Part shown: one piece after another, positions 21,560 through 21,612 of the stretch | How positions within the stretch are numbered: the first letter of the stretch is position 1 | How the letters are laid out: the number at the start of each line of letters is the position of its first letter | Origin: S143-63 sp964425855 | GTDB lineage: Archaea > Thermoproteota > Thermoprotei_A > Sulfolobales > Acidilobaceae | Assembly: GCA_964425855.1 (NCBI GenBank) | Contig: CAYROE010000014.1 | Location: forward strand, 1-21,612 | Direction of reading: 5' to 3' | DNA length: 21,612 nucleotides | Position numbers and translations under genes: made by a program | The notes under the pieces: generated by a model | What the model was told of the DNA's origin: nothing | Seen by the model: only the letters and a program-made list of their open reading frames with translations | Database searches by the model: none

Positions 21560-21612
21560 GCGGCGGTCGTCTAGCCTGGACTAGGACGCCGGCCTGCCAA
21601 GCCGGAGGTCCC
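21560..21612 (+). tRNA. trnG: tRNA-Gly(GCC), 3' part cut by window edge
   Basis: Acceptor strand GCGGCGG, then TC, a D arm with GTCTAG and CTAGGAC around CCTGGA, G26, anticodon stem CCGGC/GCCGG and loop CTGCCAA with anticodon GCC. The window ends after the start of the variable region (AGGTCCC), so the T arm and the 3' acceptor strand are not visible. No intron is seen in the anticodon loop. Confidence 0.93.

Noticed and set aside
1..21612. CRISPR arrays, insertion sequences, toxin-antitoxin or defence genes
   Set aside because: No regularly spaced repeats, transposase frames or defence motifs were seen; the window is core informational genome.

Overview
The window reads as chromosome of a hyperthermophilic crenarchaeon (Thermoproteota), most probably of the Desulfurococcales. 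The evidence is archaeal-only informational genes throughout (SBDS, three exosome subunits, Brix, prefoldin beta, KEOPS Pcc1, L15e, L37Ae, S3Ae), a short helicase-less XPF nuclease and an inactive RecJ/Cdc45-like protein of crenarchaeal type, and a peroxiredoxin very close to what I recall of the Aeropyrum pernix enzyme. AGA/AGG and ATA codons are frequent, TATA boxes are archaeal, and GGTG-type ribosome binding sites often precede TTG or GTG starts. I cannot name the genus.

Layout. 1-7704 (minus): the 5' part of elongation factor 2, then, going upstream, XPF, a DHH phosphoesterase, a DUF3194 protein, prefoldin beta, KEOPS Pcc1, Brix/Imp4, L37Ae, Rrp42, Rrp41, Rrp4 and SBDS. With proteasome alpha (7807-8577, minus) this is most of the classical archaeal exosome-proteasome superoperon. 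8578-12609: the rest of the usual superoperon (RNase P Pop5, L15e, the COG1325 predicted exosome protein, RNase P Rpp30) lies on the opposite strand and is split by a YchF-like GTPase. The cluster therefore seems to have been broken by an inversion. 12563-18222 (minus): a second cluster with S15, a Cdc45/RecJ-like protein, a second Pcc1 paralogue, S3Ae, a THUMP-SPOUT RNA methylase and a radical SAM protein. 18321-21426: SfsA (plus), a double-lobe KaiC-type ATPase and a peroxiredoxin (both minus). 21560 to the end: a truncated tRNA-Gly(GCC).

Functionally almost everything concerns making, modifying, folding or destroying RNA and protein: ribosome assembly (SBDS, Brix, YchF, EF-2), RNA decay (exosome), tRNA maturation (RNase P, KEOPS), proteolysis and DNA replication/repair (Cdc45-like, XPF).

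The most unusual spot is 8656-8850. The RNase P subunit Pop5 carries an N-terminal transmembrane segment that a later start cannot fully remove. Its leader holds an almost perfect C/D-box methylation-guide sRNA, with a TATA box at the right distance. Membrane-tethered RNase P whose mRNA leader doubles as a snoRNA-like gene is my main candidate for something undescribed. Other points: a long out-of-frame overlap of DUF3194 with the DHH gene, no rpoP at its expected place, a 4-nt-coupled radical SAM/SPOUT pair, and a recurrent GGTG-N6-start pattern that makes naive gene calls three codons too long.
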